Position numbers and translations under genes: made by a program. Below, in pieces: positions 44,224 through 53,124 of a DNA stretch of 57,653 nt. Each line of letters begins with the position of its first letter. The first letter of the stretch is position 1. The DNA comes from Desulfotignum sp. (GTDB lineage Bacteria; Desulfobacterota; Desulfobacteria; Desulfobacterales; Desulfobacteraceae), in contig JAIPDL010000014.1 of the NCBI GenBank assembly GCA_021737695.1, positions 1 to 57,653 of the forward strand, in the 5' to 3' direction. The notes under the pieces were generated by a model that saw only the letters and a list, made by a program, of their open reading frames with translations, was not told the DNA's origin and did not search any database.

Positions 44224-45438
44224 GTGATTTACCTTATCAGTTTGTTGATATTTTCCGGCGTAATCATTATCCTTGTGTTTGTGCTTTTATTTGTGGAAGC
44301 CAAGGTCACCACCCAGGGCAGCCACACCATTACCATCAACGACAGCAAAGACGATGCCCTCACGGTTTCCGGCAATCCCACGCTGTTGTCGGCCCTGGCA
44401 CAAAATGACATTTTTCTGCCGTCCGCCTGCGGCGGGTCCGGGTCCTGTGCCATGTGCAAATGCAAGGTAACGGACGGCGGCGGCGCCGTCCTGCCCACGG
44501 AACTGGCCCATCTGTCCCGAAAAGAAAAACTGGAAGGGGTCCGGCTGTCCTGCCAGCTCAAGGTCAAACAGGACATGGCCATCCTGGTGCCGGAATCCAT
44601 TTTCGGCATCAAAAAGGTCAACGCCATTGTGGTGTCCAATGACAATGTATCCACCTTTATCAAGGAACTGGTGCTGGAACCGGAAGAACCCATTGAATTT
44701 GATGCCGGTGCCTATATCCAGATCGATGTGCCTGAATACGAGCTGACCTTCAAGGATTTCCAGATTGACAGCAAATATGTGAGTGAATGGAAAAAATACA
44801 ATCTGTTCGATTTGGCCGCCAAAGGGATCAAACCGGGATTTAGGGCCTATTCCATGGCCAATCCCCCCCATGAAAAAGACATTGTCAAACTCAATGTGCG
44901 CATTGCCACGCCACCGCCGGGCACGGAAGGGATTCCCCCGGGATTCGGGTCTTCTTTCATCTTCGGGCTGGCACCCGGGGACAAGGTGCAAATCAGCGGC
45001 CCCTATGGCGATTTCATGGCCAAAGACACGGACAAAGAGATGTGCTTCATCGGCGGCGGGGCCGGCATGGCGCCGCTGCGCAGCCATATTCTCCACCAGC
45101 TGGAAGGGATTCACAGCGGCCGCAAGATCACCTTCTGGTACGGGGCCAGATCCGTCAAAGAGATGTTCTACCACGAAGAATTTTTGGACCTGGAAAAACG
45201 GTTTGACAATTTCACCTATCATGTGGCCCTGTCCAGCCCGGAAAAAGAAGACAACTGGACCGGGCCCACGGGATTTGTCCATGTCCATCTCATCGATGCC
45301 TATCTCAAGGACCATGAAGACCCAACGGAAATCGAATATTACCTGTGCGGCCCGCCGCCCATGATCGATGCGGTCATTGAATCCCTGTATGACCTGGGTG
45401 TGGAGGACGACGTGATTTTTTTCGACAAGTTCAGCTGA
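44224..45438 (+). CDS. nqrF: Na+-translocating NADH:quinone reductase subunit F
   Basis: 404 aa, GTG start with AAGGAG 7 bp upstream. An N-terminal helix is followed by a [2Fe-2S] ferredoxin domain (CGGSGSCAMCKC, fourth Cys in LSCQLKV), an FAD domain with RAYSMANPP, and an NADH domain with GGGAGMAPLRSH and YLCGPPPMIDAV. It oxidises NADH and feeds electrons into the complex. Its TGA overlaps the pyrD start by one base, so nqr and pyr genes are translationally coupled. Confidence 0.95.
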   Translation: MIYLISLLIFSGVIIILVFVLLFVEAKVTTQGSHTITINDSKDDALTVSGNPTLLSALAQNDIFLPSACGGSGSCAMCKCKVTDGGGAVLPTELAHLSRKEKLEGVRLSCQLKVKQDMAILVPESIFGIKKVNAIVVSNDNVSTFIKELVLEPEEPIEFDAGAYIQIDVPEYELTFKDFQIDSKYVSEWKKYNLFDLAAKGIKPGFRAYSMANPPHEKDIVKLNVRIATPPPGTEGIPPGFGSSFIFGLAPGDKVQISGPYGDFMAKDTDKEMCFIGGGAGMAPLRSHILHQLEGIHSGRKITFWYGARSVKEMFYHEEFLDLEKRFDNFTYHVALSSPEKEDNWTGPTGFVHVHLIDAYLKDHEDPTEIEYYLCGPPPMIDAVIESLYDLGVEDDVIFFDKFS

Positions 45439-46388
45439 TGGATACTGTTACGTTTCTGGGGAAACAATTGAAAAATCCCCTGGTCCTGGCCTCGGGCATT
45501 TTAGGAAACAATGCGCAAATCCTGGAACGGGTGCACAAGGCCGGGTGCGGACTGGTGACCCTGAAATCCATCGGTCCGGCCCCCAGAGACGGGCACAACA
45601 ACCCCACGGTCATTGACTTGGGCTGCGGCATGATCAATGCCGTGGGACTGCCCACCCCGGGATATGATCACATGGATGCGGAATGGCAGGCCCTGGCGGA
45701 CCGGGACTTTCCTGTCAATGCCAGTATTTACGGCGGGTCCGTGGAAGAATTTGTCAAAGTGGCGCAATTCGTGTCCGACCAGGGACCGGATTTCATTGAA
45801 ATCAATATCTCCTGCCCCAATTCCGATCACCACGGCATGCTGTTCGGGGTGGATGAAACAGCGGCGTTTGCCGTCACAAATGCCGTCAAACACGTGATTT
45901 CCGTGCCGTTGATCGCCAAACTCACCCCGGCGGCCCCGGATATCGGGAAAATCGCCAAAGTATGCGAGGATGCGGGAGCCGATGCCATCTGCGCCATCAA
46001 CACGGCCGGACCGGGCATGGTTATTGACATCGAAGCAAGAACGCCCGTGCTGGCATTCAAAAAAGGCGGGTTGTCCGGCCCCATGATCAAACCCGTTGCC
46101 GTGCGGTGTGTGTATGACATTTACCGGGCCGTGTCCATCCCGATTATCGGCTTAGGCGGGATCACCACGGGAGAAGATGCCGTGGAAATGTTCATGGCCG
46201 GGGCCACCCTGGTGGGGATGGGATCGGCCGTGCGGTACCGGGGCATTCACGTGTTCGATCAGGTGTACCGGGAGCTGACCGACTGGCTGACAGCCCATCA
46301 TTTCACCCGGGATGACATTATCGGCGCGGCCCATGACCCCATTGCCGGCCCGGATTCAACTGCAAAAAAATCCAGGAAAACCCCATGA
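45438..46388 (+). CDS. pyrD: Dihydroorotate dehydrogenase, class 1B catalytic subunit
   Basis: 316 aa. FMN-binding TIM barrel. Typical NPLVLASGILGNN, EINISCPNSDHHGM (the catalytic-base Cys is in ISCP), AKLTPAAPDIGKIA, CAINTAGPGMVID and PIIGLGGITTGEDA. It oxidises dihydroorotate to orotate in pyrimidine synthesis and passes electrons to PyrK. The start overlaps the nqrF stop, and its end overlaps pyrK by four bases. Confidence 0.94.
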   Translation: MDTVTFLGKQLKNPLVLASGILGNNAQILERVHKAGCGLVTLKSIGPAPRDGHNNPTVIDLGCGMINAVGLPTPGYDHMDAEWQALADRDFPVNASIYGGSVEEFVKVAQFVSDQGPDFIEINISCPNSDHHGMLFGVDETAAFAVTNAVKHVISVPLIAKLTPAAPDIGKIAKVCEDAGADAICAINTAGPGMVIDIEARTPVLAFKKGGLSGPMIKPVAVRCVYDIYRAVSIPIIGLGGITTGEDAVEMFMAGATLVGMGSAVRYRGIHVFDQVYRELTDWLTAHHFTRDDIIGAAHDPIAGPDSTAKKSRKTP

Positions 46389-47206
46389 TCGTTGACCAGA
46401 AGCCTGTCATGCTCACCGTGGCGGAAAAAACCGTGCATACCGACGTTTATACCACCCTGTTTTTTGATTTTGCCATTGATTTCCGCCCCGGGCAGTTCGT
46501 CATGGCATGGCTGCCGGGAATCGATGAAAAACCCTATAGTCTGTCGTACCACTCCCCCACCCGGTTCGGTATCACCATCGAAGCCAAGGGTCTGTTTTCC
46601 CGCCGGGCCGCCGATCTGAGTCCCGGAGATTTTGTGGGCATCAGGGGGCCTTTCGGCAACGGGTTTGATATCATTTCCTCGCCCCATGTGGCCGTGGTGG
46701 CCGGCGGCTGCGGCATGGCTCCGTTAGCCCCCCTGGTGGAACGACTGCACCCGGACCTGTTTTTCGTCCATGGTGCCAGAACCCGGGAGTTTATTCTTTT
46801 TCCGGACCGGTTTGCCGCAAACCGCCATATCACCACGGATGACGGCAGCCTGGGCCACAAAGGAATGGTCACCGACCTTTTAGCCGCAGAGATCCGACGC
46901 CGGTCAGATCAGGGCGCCCCCCCGTTTGACCGGGTGTATGCCTGCGGCCCTGAGGTCATGATGCACGCCGTGTTCACCCTGTGTGACGTCCAAGGCATTC
47001 CCTGCCAGGTGTCTTTGGAACGGTATATGCGCTGCGGGTTCGGGGTGTGCGGTGCCTGTGTGTGCAGCGATCAGGTGGTGTGCAGGGATGGTCCGGTGTT
47101 TGACTCAAAACAACTGAAGAAAATGCCGGATTTCAACCGCACGGCCCTGCTTAAATCCGGACATGCCGTGCCCTTGTCCGACTATGTGACCTGGCGGTGT
47201 CAATGA
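46385..47206 (+). CDS. pyrK: Dihydroorotate dehydrogenase electron-transfer subunit
   Basis: 273 aa. FAD domain with KPYSLSYHSP, NAD domain with VAGGCGMAPLAPL, and a C-terminal [2Fe-2S] loop with CGFGVCGACVC followed by a fourth Cys at VVCRDG. It reoxidises PyrD with NAD+ as acceptor. Co-transcribed with the Nqr genes, which would oxidise the NADH formed. Confidence 0.93.
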   Translation: MIVDQKPVMLTVAEKTVHTDVYTTLFFDFAIDFRPGQFVMAWLPGIDEKPYSLSYHSPTRFGITIEAKGLFSRRAADLSPGDFVGIRGPFGNGFDIISSPHVAVVAGGCGMAPLAPLVERLHPDLFFVHGARTREFILFPDRFAANRHITTDDGSLGHKGMVTDLLAAEIRRRSDQGAPPFDRVYACGPEVMMHAVFTLCDVQGIPCQVSLERYMRCGFGVCGACVCSDQVVCRDGPVFDSKQLKKMPDFNRTALLKSGHAVPLSDYVTWRCQ

Positions 47207-47315
47207 TCCGGCACCGCCACATACCGTTCCAAAACCCATTGAAAACCCTCGGCAGTAACGTTTTGGCTTAACACTTTCACATCAAATTCTACAACCCAAA
47301 GGATACGAACCTCCG

Positions 47316-47984
47316 ATGACCGACAAAGAATCTTTTATCCGCTTTCTGGTGGAATGCAACGCCCTGAAATTCGGAGAATTCCAACTGAAAAGCGGCCGTA
47401 TCGCCCCCTATTTCATCAACACGGGTATGTTTGACACGGGCAAAAAAATCACCCAGCTGGGAACCCACTACGCCAAAGCCGTGCACCGGCATTTCAGCAC
47501 CGGATTTGACGGCATTTACGGGCCGGCCTACAAAGGCATCCCCTTGTGTGTATCCACGGCCATAGCCATGGCGGATATGGGCCATGACACGGGATATGTG
47601 TTCAACCGCAAAGAAGCCAAAACCTATGCCGACAAAAGCAACACCGTGGGCATGGCCCTAGACGGGGACACCCGGCTCATCCTGGTGGATGATGTCATCA
47701 CCTCGGGCAAGGCCATCAGAGAATCCCTGGAGGTCCTGAAAACCAGCGGCAATCCCCGGGTCAAAGGCATTGTCATCAGCGTGGACCGCCAGGAAAAAGG
47801 CACCACTGAAAAAAACGCCCTGACCGAGGTGGCACAAACCCTGGGGATACCCATTTTTGCCATCGTCACCCTGGCCGATATTACCGCATTTCTGCACAAC
47901 AAAGAAATCAACGGCCAGGTGATCCTGGATGATGCCATGATGGAAAAAATCACAGCTTATCTGGCGCAATACGGCAGCGCCTGA
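47316..47984 (+). CDS. pyrE: Orotate phosphoribosyltransferase
   Basis: 222 aa. PRPP motif LILVDDVITSGKAIRES is intact, and FKYGEFQLKSGR-like KFGEFQLKSGRIAPYFINTG opens the protein. It makes OMP from orotate and PRPP. It follows pyrK by about 110 bp, so it may be in the same operon or have its own start. Confidence 0.94.
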   Translation: MTDKESFIRFLVECNALKFGEFQLKSGRIAPYFINTGMFDTGKKITQLGTHYAKAVHRHFSTGFDGIYGPAYKGIPLCVSTAIAMADMGHDTGYVFNRKEAKTYADKSNTVGMALDGDTRLILVDDVITSGKAIRESLEVLKTSGNPRVKGIVISVDRQEKGTTEKNALTEVAQTLGIPIFAIVTLADITAFLHNKEINGQVILDDAMMEKITAYLAQYGSA

Positions 47985-48019
47985 TCCATATGAAGCACCG
48001 TGGGAAAGGCAAATCGCAC

Positions 48020-48736
48020 ATGATTGACCGGTTGACCCATATCTATCAGCTGTATGACCGGATCATGGGATCAGCGGCACTGGCATGCAGCCCGGGATGT
48101 GCCGGATGCTGCACCTGCAATGTGACCCTGACAAGTCGTGAAGCCCGGTTTATGACCGACAGCCTGCCTTCATCCCGGCGCCGGTCGCTTTGTGCAGCAA
48201 TCACACAAAGATTTCCGGAAAAACGGTATATTCCCAAAACCAGCACCAACCGGTTTGCCCGATTGTGCATGGAAGATGCCGACCTGCCGGAAGAAGAAAA
48301 CGATCCCGCATGGGGGAAATGCCCACTGCTGGAAAATGATTTGTGCACAGTTTATGATGTCCGGCCCTTCGGGTGCCGGGCCATGGTCTCGGAAACCGAT
48401 TGCAGGGACACGGGCAGCGCACAGATGCCCTCCTGGGTACTCACAGTGAACAACGTGTTTTTACAGGCCATCGAACACCTGGACGGAAACGGATATTCCG
48501 GCAATCTGTCGGATATGCTGCATCCGGCCTTGTCCGACAATGATGTAACCGGTCAGGACATGCAGAATCATGATTTGAAAAACCACGGATTGTTCGTCAA
48601 AAACGAACCCATCACCTGTCTGATGATCCCGCCGGAGCACCGGGAGCAGATGGCACCCATTGTCAGGGATCTGTCAGATCTGATCAACACCGGCCTTGAA
48701 CGGAGTCAGGGTCAGGGTCAAGGCAACGACCGGTAA
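48020..48736 (+). CDS. YkgJ-family cysteine-cluster protein
   Basis: 238 aa from the ATG at 48020; an in-frame ATG at 47990 is also possible. GGGAAAGG lies about 10 bp upstream of 48020. Metal-binding cysteines: CSPGCAGCCTCN near residue 25, then CPLLENDLCTVYDVRPFGCRAM, the hallmark of YkgJ (PF03692) zinc/iron proteins. The biochemical role of the family is not established. It lies between pyrE and a lipoprotein gene, with overlapping or abutting ends. Confidence 0.8.
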   Translation: MIDRLTHIYQLYDRIMGSAALACSPGCAGCCTCNVTLTSREARFMTDSLPSSRRRSLCAAITQRFPEKRYIPKTSTNRFARLCMEDADLPEEENDPAWGKCPLLENDLCTVYDVRPFGCRAMVSETDCRDTGSAQMPSWVLTVNNVFLQAIEHLDGNGYSGNLSDMLHPALSDNDVTGQDMQNHDLKNHGLFVKNEPITCLMIPPEHREQMAPIVRDLSDLINTGLERSQGQGQGNDR

Positions 48737-48789
48737 TGCAATGCCTGCCGCATCTTGAAAAACATACCGCAATCGCGTACAGTCATCCC

Positions 48790-50130
48790 ATGAAAAAATG
48801 GTTTCCGACCCTCTGTCTTTTGCTGCTGATCTGCCTGACTGGTGCCGGGTGTGCCGTCAGACAACCGGCACGGGTTGCGGATATCCGGATGTTATCCCAG
48901 GATGCCGGGGTGTATCTGGCGCACATCAAGGGCCCGGTCATGGATCCGGCCCGGCAGGCAGCGTATTTTCAACAATTTAAAGACCGGTTTTTCAAGCCCT
49001 GGCACCGGACCCGTCCTAAACATTCCGCAACAATCGTTTTTTCCGGACTGAAAAAATACAGATTAAAGCGTCTATACGGCGAAAACAACCGGCCCCTTTC
49101 CCCGGATTTTCTGGATTTAATGGCCCGGCAGTCCCAACCCGATATTTATCCTTTGCGCCACCAGCCGGCCATCACCGTGACCCACGCCGCCATCCGGGTA
49201 TTTCCCACCCACAAACCCGTGTTTTTCGGACCCTTGCAACCGGGTCGCGGATTTCCCTTTGACATGATGCAGAACTCTTTGGTACCGGCCGGCACCCCCG
49301 TGCTGATCACCCATGAAAGCAAAGACAGACTATGGGCCCTGGTGGAAACCGACTGGGTGGCCGGATGGGTGCGGCACCAGGAGATCGCGGCTGTGGATGA
49401 GGCATTCATGGCGGATTATTCCGCCCATCCTCTGGCAGGATTTACGGCCGACCAGACACCCGTGATTCCAGAGCACAGTGCCCCGGTTTTCTCCGGCCGG
49501 GTGGGCATGGTCCTGCCCATGAAAGGCCCGGCATCTGATACCGGATTTGTCACGGTCCTGGCCCCGGCACGAAACCATCTGGCAAATGCGGAACTGCTGG
49601 ATGCCAGGGTACGGGATCATGGGATTCAGCGACTCCCGTTTCCCGCCACCCCTGACAATTTCGCCAGCATATTGAACGCCCTGATGGGTCAAACTTATGG
49701 CTGGGGCGGGCTGTATGAAAACCGGGACTGCTCCGCCCTGATCCAGGATGTGTTTGCCGGTTTCGGCATCCCTTTGCCCAGAAATTCCAAAGACCAGGCC
49801 GCCTTCGGCGAAACTGTTTTTCTTAAAGGCCTGTCCGGCCCGGAAAAACAGGACCTGATCCGGACCCAAGGGATTCCGCTGCAAACCCTGTTATATATGC
49901 CCGGCCACATCATGCTCTACCTGGGAGTGGATCCGGCATCAGATCAGCCCGTGATCTGCCATGCCATGTGGGGCGTCACCACCCGGCCGCCGTTCAGCAC
50001 ACGGGCCGGCCGCCTTGTGGTGGGCCGCACCGTGATCACCACCCTGGCGCCGGGCAAAGAGCAGTTCCCTCTGGTTCAGCCCCAAGACCTGCTGGTTGAA
50101 AAACTGACCCGGATGGTGCTGCTGAATTGA
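48790..50130 (+). CDS. Lipoprotein with SH3-like domains and NlpC/P60 (C40) peptidase
   Basis: 446 aa from the ATG at 48790, chosen because it opens a lipoprotein signal peptide (KKWFPTLCLLLLICLTGAGC); the frame is open from 48736, which overlaps the ykgJ stop. The middle contains SH3-like segments, and the C-terminus an NlpC/P60 domain: YGWGGLYENRDCSALIQ (catalytic Cys), MPGHIMLYLG (His) and a third polar residue after CHAMWG. It is a cell-wall hydrolase that cleaves within stem peptides, anchored to the outer or inner membrane. It is last in the strand run before mazEF. Confidence 0.83.
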   Translation: MKKWFPTLCLLLLICLTGAGCAVRQPARVADIRMLSQDAGVYLAHIKGPVMDPARQAAYFQQFKDRFFKPWHRTRPKHSATIVFSGLKKYRLKRLYGENNRPLSPDFLDLMARQSQPDIYPLRHQPAITVTHAAIRVFPTHKPVFFGPLQPGRGFPFDMMQNSLVPAGTPVLITHESKDRLWALVETDWVAGWVRHQEIAAVDEAFMADYSAHPLAGFTADQTPVIPEHSAPVFSGRVGMVLPMKGPASDTGFVTVLAPARNHLANAELLDARVRDHGIQRLPFPATPDNFASILNALMGQTYGWGGLYENRDCSALIQDVFAGFGIPLPRNSKDQAAFGETVFLKGLSGPEKQDLIRTQGIPLQTLLYMPGHIMLYLGVDPASDQPVICHAMWGVTTRPPFSTRAGRLVVGRTVITTLAPGKEQFPLVQPQDLLVEKLTRMVLLN

Positions 50131-50259
50131 ACTTCGCCTGGTATCCAAAAGAAATTTTCGATTCAATCGATCTTTCGGTATTTTCCGCCCCACAAACTTG
50201 ACAGCGTTGCGGCCCAGATGTTTCTACCCCGGCAGGCAATTCGTCTCTGGTATTCTAAG

Positions 50260-50619
50260 TTATGAATTCAGTTCAAAAACAACCTGTAAAGACTGGTTGA
50301 TTTCCTGTATTTTTTCTATTGACAATCTTCCCCGAATTTTGACCAACCTTTGACGATGATCTATTGGACGTGTCTGCAAACAGTCTGCTACCGATTTTTT
50401 AGACAAACCATTTTCGGAGGAAGGATAAATTTCAACATTGGTATTTATTCGGGCTTTTTTTGCACTCCATTCAGTAATTGGAACCACTTGGATAACAGGG
50501 ACTCTTTCATTATAAATATCGTTAGTCACAATCACACAAGGTCTGATTTTCCCAGTTTCTGAACCTTTTGTCGGATCAAGATTGACATCAATAATCATAC
50601 CTCGTTTCAGCACTATCAT
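50260..50619 (-). CDS. mazF: MazF/PemK-family mRNA interferase toxin
   Basis: 119 aa from the ATG at 50619, which forms an ATGA overlap with the mazE stop; an ATG at 50628 is also possible. Family motifs: KRGMIIDVNLDPTKGSETGKIRPCVIV, then VVPITEW and the ending QTRPIDHRQRLVKIRG. MazF cuts RNA at short specific sequences, leaving 5'-OH ends, and is neutralised by MazE. It is divergent from rtcB, which joins 5'-OH RNA ends. Confidence 0.88.
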   Translation of the reverse strand: MIVLKRGMIIDVNLDPTKGSETGKIRPCVIVTNDIYNERVPVIQVVPITEWSAKKARINTNVEIYPSSENGLSKKSVADCLQTRPIDHRQRLVKIRGRLSIEKIQEINQSLQVVFELNS

Positions 50620-50849
50620 TCTGGCCATCCGTTTAATGCAGTTTCGGTCAACTCTTTTAAATCGTCATCTTCAGAATAAATTTCAGAATATAATTCAGCG
50701 GATATTCTTAGACTTTCACGTTCAATTTCTTTCTTGAAAAGCGCTATAGCCTCACGAAGCATAGCGCTTTTATCCTTAAATCCATAGGCTTTAAAATTAT
50801 TCAAAAACTGGACCTGCGTTTCTTCCACGCTGAATTTTGCCTGTAACAT
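50616..50849 (-). CDS. mazE: Antitoxin partner of MazF
   Basis: 77 aa from the ATG at 50849 with AAAAGGAG 5 bp upstream; the frame stays open to 51254, but only this start has an RBS and promoter at the right place. N-terminal QAKFSVEETQVQFLNN, then KDKSAMLREAIALFKKEIE, a ribbon-helix-helix-like pattern, and an acidic tail. It should bind its own promoter and MazF. Not a classic MazE swapped-hairpin sequence, so a ribbon-helix-helix antitoxin is more likely. Confidence 0.8.
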   Translation of the reverse strand: MLQAKFSVEETQVQFLNNFKAYGFKDKSAMLREAIALFKKEIERESLRISAELYSEIYSEDDDLKELTETALNGWPE

Positions 50850-50895
50850 ATGGTCTCCTTTTGGGTAATCATATTGGGTTCTTATTTTTAGGCCT

Positions 50896-50924
50896 ATTAT
50901 AGGGGCCAAAATGCCAAAAGTCAA
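50896..50924 (-). promoter_or_regulatory. Consensus sigma-70 promoter of mazEF
   Basis: On the minus strand TTGACT (50919-50924), 17-bp spacer, TATAAT (50896-50901), about 46 bp upstream of the antitoxin ATG. Near-perfect; expected to be strong and autorepressed. Confidence 0.75.
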
Positions 50925-51180
50925 TAAAGCTGTCTGAGCAGACGGGAAAAATCTAACGCAAAGGGCTGCAACTCGACCGTTAGCATATTTTGCTAGAAAA
51001 TGTTCCGGTTTCATGTTCGGGTTCAGTAATGTCCGGTTTTTACATATGCCGCCGAGTTCGTCGACGGTAACCTGATTGAAATACTTCGATACGATCACAT
51101 GAGTGGTGGCATTCTCATATCGCTGAGCCTGTGGTATAATCGGTACATGAACCCCCAACTGAAACCTAAAGGAGGTCCCC
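50925..51180. other. Divergent mazEF-rtcB intergenic region
   Basis: 256 bp. No gene with a start and RBS. On the minus strand the mazE frame runs on without a stop to 51254; the stretch reads YFNQVTVDELGGICKNRTL, coding-like but unrecognised, possibly the eroded end of a lost gene. It ends with an extended -10 for rtcB. Confidence 0.3.
51132..51140 (+). promoter_or_regulatory. Extended -10 promoter element of rtcB
   Basis: TGGTATAAT fits TGN-TATAAT, 40 bp upstream of the rtcB ATG, which has AAAGGAGGT 5 bp before it. The -35 region (TTCTCA) is weak, as tolerated by extended -10 promoters. No sigma-54 promoter of the E. coli rtcBA type is present. Confidence 0.5.
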
Positions 51181-52613
51181 ATGCACCTTGTACCGCTTGA
51201 CCCATACCGGTGGCAGATTCCGAAAACCGGGCAGATGCGGGTGCCGGGAATCATCTATTCCTCGGAAGCCGGTATCCGGGCCATGAGCCGGGACGGCAGC
51301 CTCCGGCAGGTGGCCAATGTGGCGACCCTGCCCGGGATTGTCACAGCAGCCATGGCCATGCCCGACATTCATCTGGGGTATGGATTTCCTATCGGCGGGG
51401 TGGCGGCGTTTGACTGGGACACCGGGGTGATCTCTCCGGGGGTGTGGGGTATGACATCAACTGCGGGGTGCGCCTGGCCACCACGGCATTGACGGAAAAA
51501 GAGGTCCGGCCTCATCTGGAGCCCCTGGCCAACCGTCTGTTCCAGGCCGTGCCGTCCGGGGTGGGGTCTAAAGGATCGGTCCGGCTGTCCGTCCGGGACC
51601 TGAAACAGGTGCTGACCCAGGGCAGCGCCTGGGCCGTGGCCCGGGGATTCGGCCAAGACAGCGATATCGAATACACCGAAGAAAACGGGTGCCTGGTCCA
51701 GGCCGATCCCGGGGTATTGAGCGATAGGGCTTTGCAACGGGGCAGAAACCAGCTGGGCACCCTGGGGTCGGGCAACCATTTTCTGGAAATCGGGGTGGTG
51801 GAAGAGATCTTTGATACACACACCGCCCGGGTATTCGGGTTGGTGCCCGGCCAGGTGACCGTGATGCTGCATTCCGGATCCCGGGGCCTGGGATACCAGG
51901 TGTGTGACGATCACCTGGCAGCCATGAAAAAAAGCGTGGCAAAACTGGGGCTGACCCTGCCGGACCGGCAGCTGGCCTGCGCCATGATCCAGTCCGAAGA
52001 AGGGCAGATCTATCTGTCGGCCATGGCCTGTGCCGCCAATTATGCCTGGGCCAACCGCCAGATCATGCTGCACCGGGCCCGGCAGACATTCATGGAAACC
52101 CTGTCCATCAGCCCCAACAGCCTGCGCATGAACCTGCTCTATGATGTGTGCCACAACATCGCTAAAAAAGAAATCCATACGGTGGATGGGAAAAAACAGA
52201 CCGTGTGCGTGGTGCGCAAAGGGGCCACCCGGGCGTTCGGTCCCGGCCATCCCGACATTCCGGACCGGTTCCGGGCCGCGGGTCAGCCCATCCTCACCCC
52301 CGGGGACATGGGCCGGGCCTCGTATGTGCTGTGCGGCACAGACACGGCCATGGACCAGACCTTTGGGTCCACCTGCCACGGGGCCGGGCGGCTTTTGAGC
52401 CGGAAAGCCGCCAAAAAAGCGGGTAAAGGCCGGGGCATTCAGCAGGAGCTGGCAAAAAAAGGCATTGTAGTGAAATACACGGGCCGGTTCACCATGACCG
52501 AAGAGATGCCGGAAGCTTACAAGGATGTGTCCGAGGTGGTGGGCGTGGTCCACGGGGCAGGAATCTCCAGAATGGTGGCCAGGTTGCGGCCCATGGCCGT
52601 GGTCAAGGGGTGA
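51181..52613 (+). pseudogene. rtcB: RNA ligase RtcB gene with a one-base frameshift at the active site
   Basis: Two overlapping frames, 51181-51492 and 51444-52613, together make a full RtcB of about 477 aa. The first reads to [10 protein letters not shown]; the second resumes at [10 protein letters not shown]. In intact RtcB these join as [16 protein letters not shown]. The join falls at a run of five G (51438-51442); six G would restore the frame. The metal-binding Cys and Asp lie just after it. Downstream motifs LGSGNHFLEIGVV, HSGSRGLGYQV and STCHGAGRLLSR (guanylated His) are intact. RtcB seals 5'-OH with 3'-P or 2',3'-cyclic phosphate RNA ends. It may be a real mutation, a sequencing error or a slippage site. 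Confidence 0.85.
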
Positions 52614-52732
52614 CACAATTCTAACCCGATTCTGACGGGTTGCTCACACAATGATGCGATATTTTGACAGATTGATATTTTTGATTATCCATGATATGAT
52701 TTACGAAATCCAACCCAAAGGAGTATTGCGAA

Positions 52733-52942
52733 ATGGAAACAAGATATATCTGTACCTATGTGCATTGCAGCCATCCCGGCACCAACCGCTATGAAATGAC
52801 TTTCAAGGCGGAATCCATCATGGATCAAAAAAACGTGGCCACCCCGTTCTGCCCTTTCTGCAAGAAAGAAATGCTGCTGGCACCGGCTGTCCCCGGCGAC
52901 TGCGTTCACCAGACCACAGCTGACTGCCATGCGGCTGATTGA
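52733..52942 (+). CDS. Small cysteine-rich protein, unknown
   Basis: 69 aa, AAAGGAG 10 bp upstream. Cysteines: C8, C13, CPFCKK at 40-43, and two in the tail, which could bind zinc. No family recognised. Single gene between rtcB and fdhD. Confidence 0.55.
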   Translation: METRYICTYVHCSHPGTNRYEMTFKAESIMDQKNVATPFCPFCKKEMLLAPAVPGDCVHQTTADCHAAD

Positions 52943-53072
52943 TCATGGATTTTTTCTCCCTCTTTTTTTCTTCCCCCTTCTTTCTGCATCCACCTCAGTA
53001 GAAGGGAAACAAGCCCGCATAAATATCCTTTAAAATCTGTTTGCCCGGTGCTATATTCAAATATGTCACTCT

Positions 53073-53101
53073 GATTTCAGGCGGGGATACCGCCTGAAAT
53101 C
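53073..53101 (+). promoter_or_regulatory. Perfect 12-bp hairpin in the fdhD leader
   Basis: GATTTCAGGCGG, loop GGATA, CCGCCTGAAATC, ending 9 bp before the AAAGGA RBS of fdhD. The stem is in position to affect translation or to be a protein binding site. It is too small for the known molybdenum-cofactor riboswitch. Confidence 0.5.
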
Positions 53102-53124
53102 AAACAAAAAAAAGGACGTTGAGC

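Noticed and set aside
51100-51130. Sigma-54 promoter before rtcB, as in E. coli
   Set aside because: A GGC...CGC pattern is present but GG and GC are 12, not 10, bases apart; the extended -10 is a better fit.
53073-53101. Molybdenum-cofactor riboswitch upstream of fdhD
   Set aside because: Only one simple hairpin is present; the known riboswitch needs a larger multi-helix structure.
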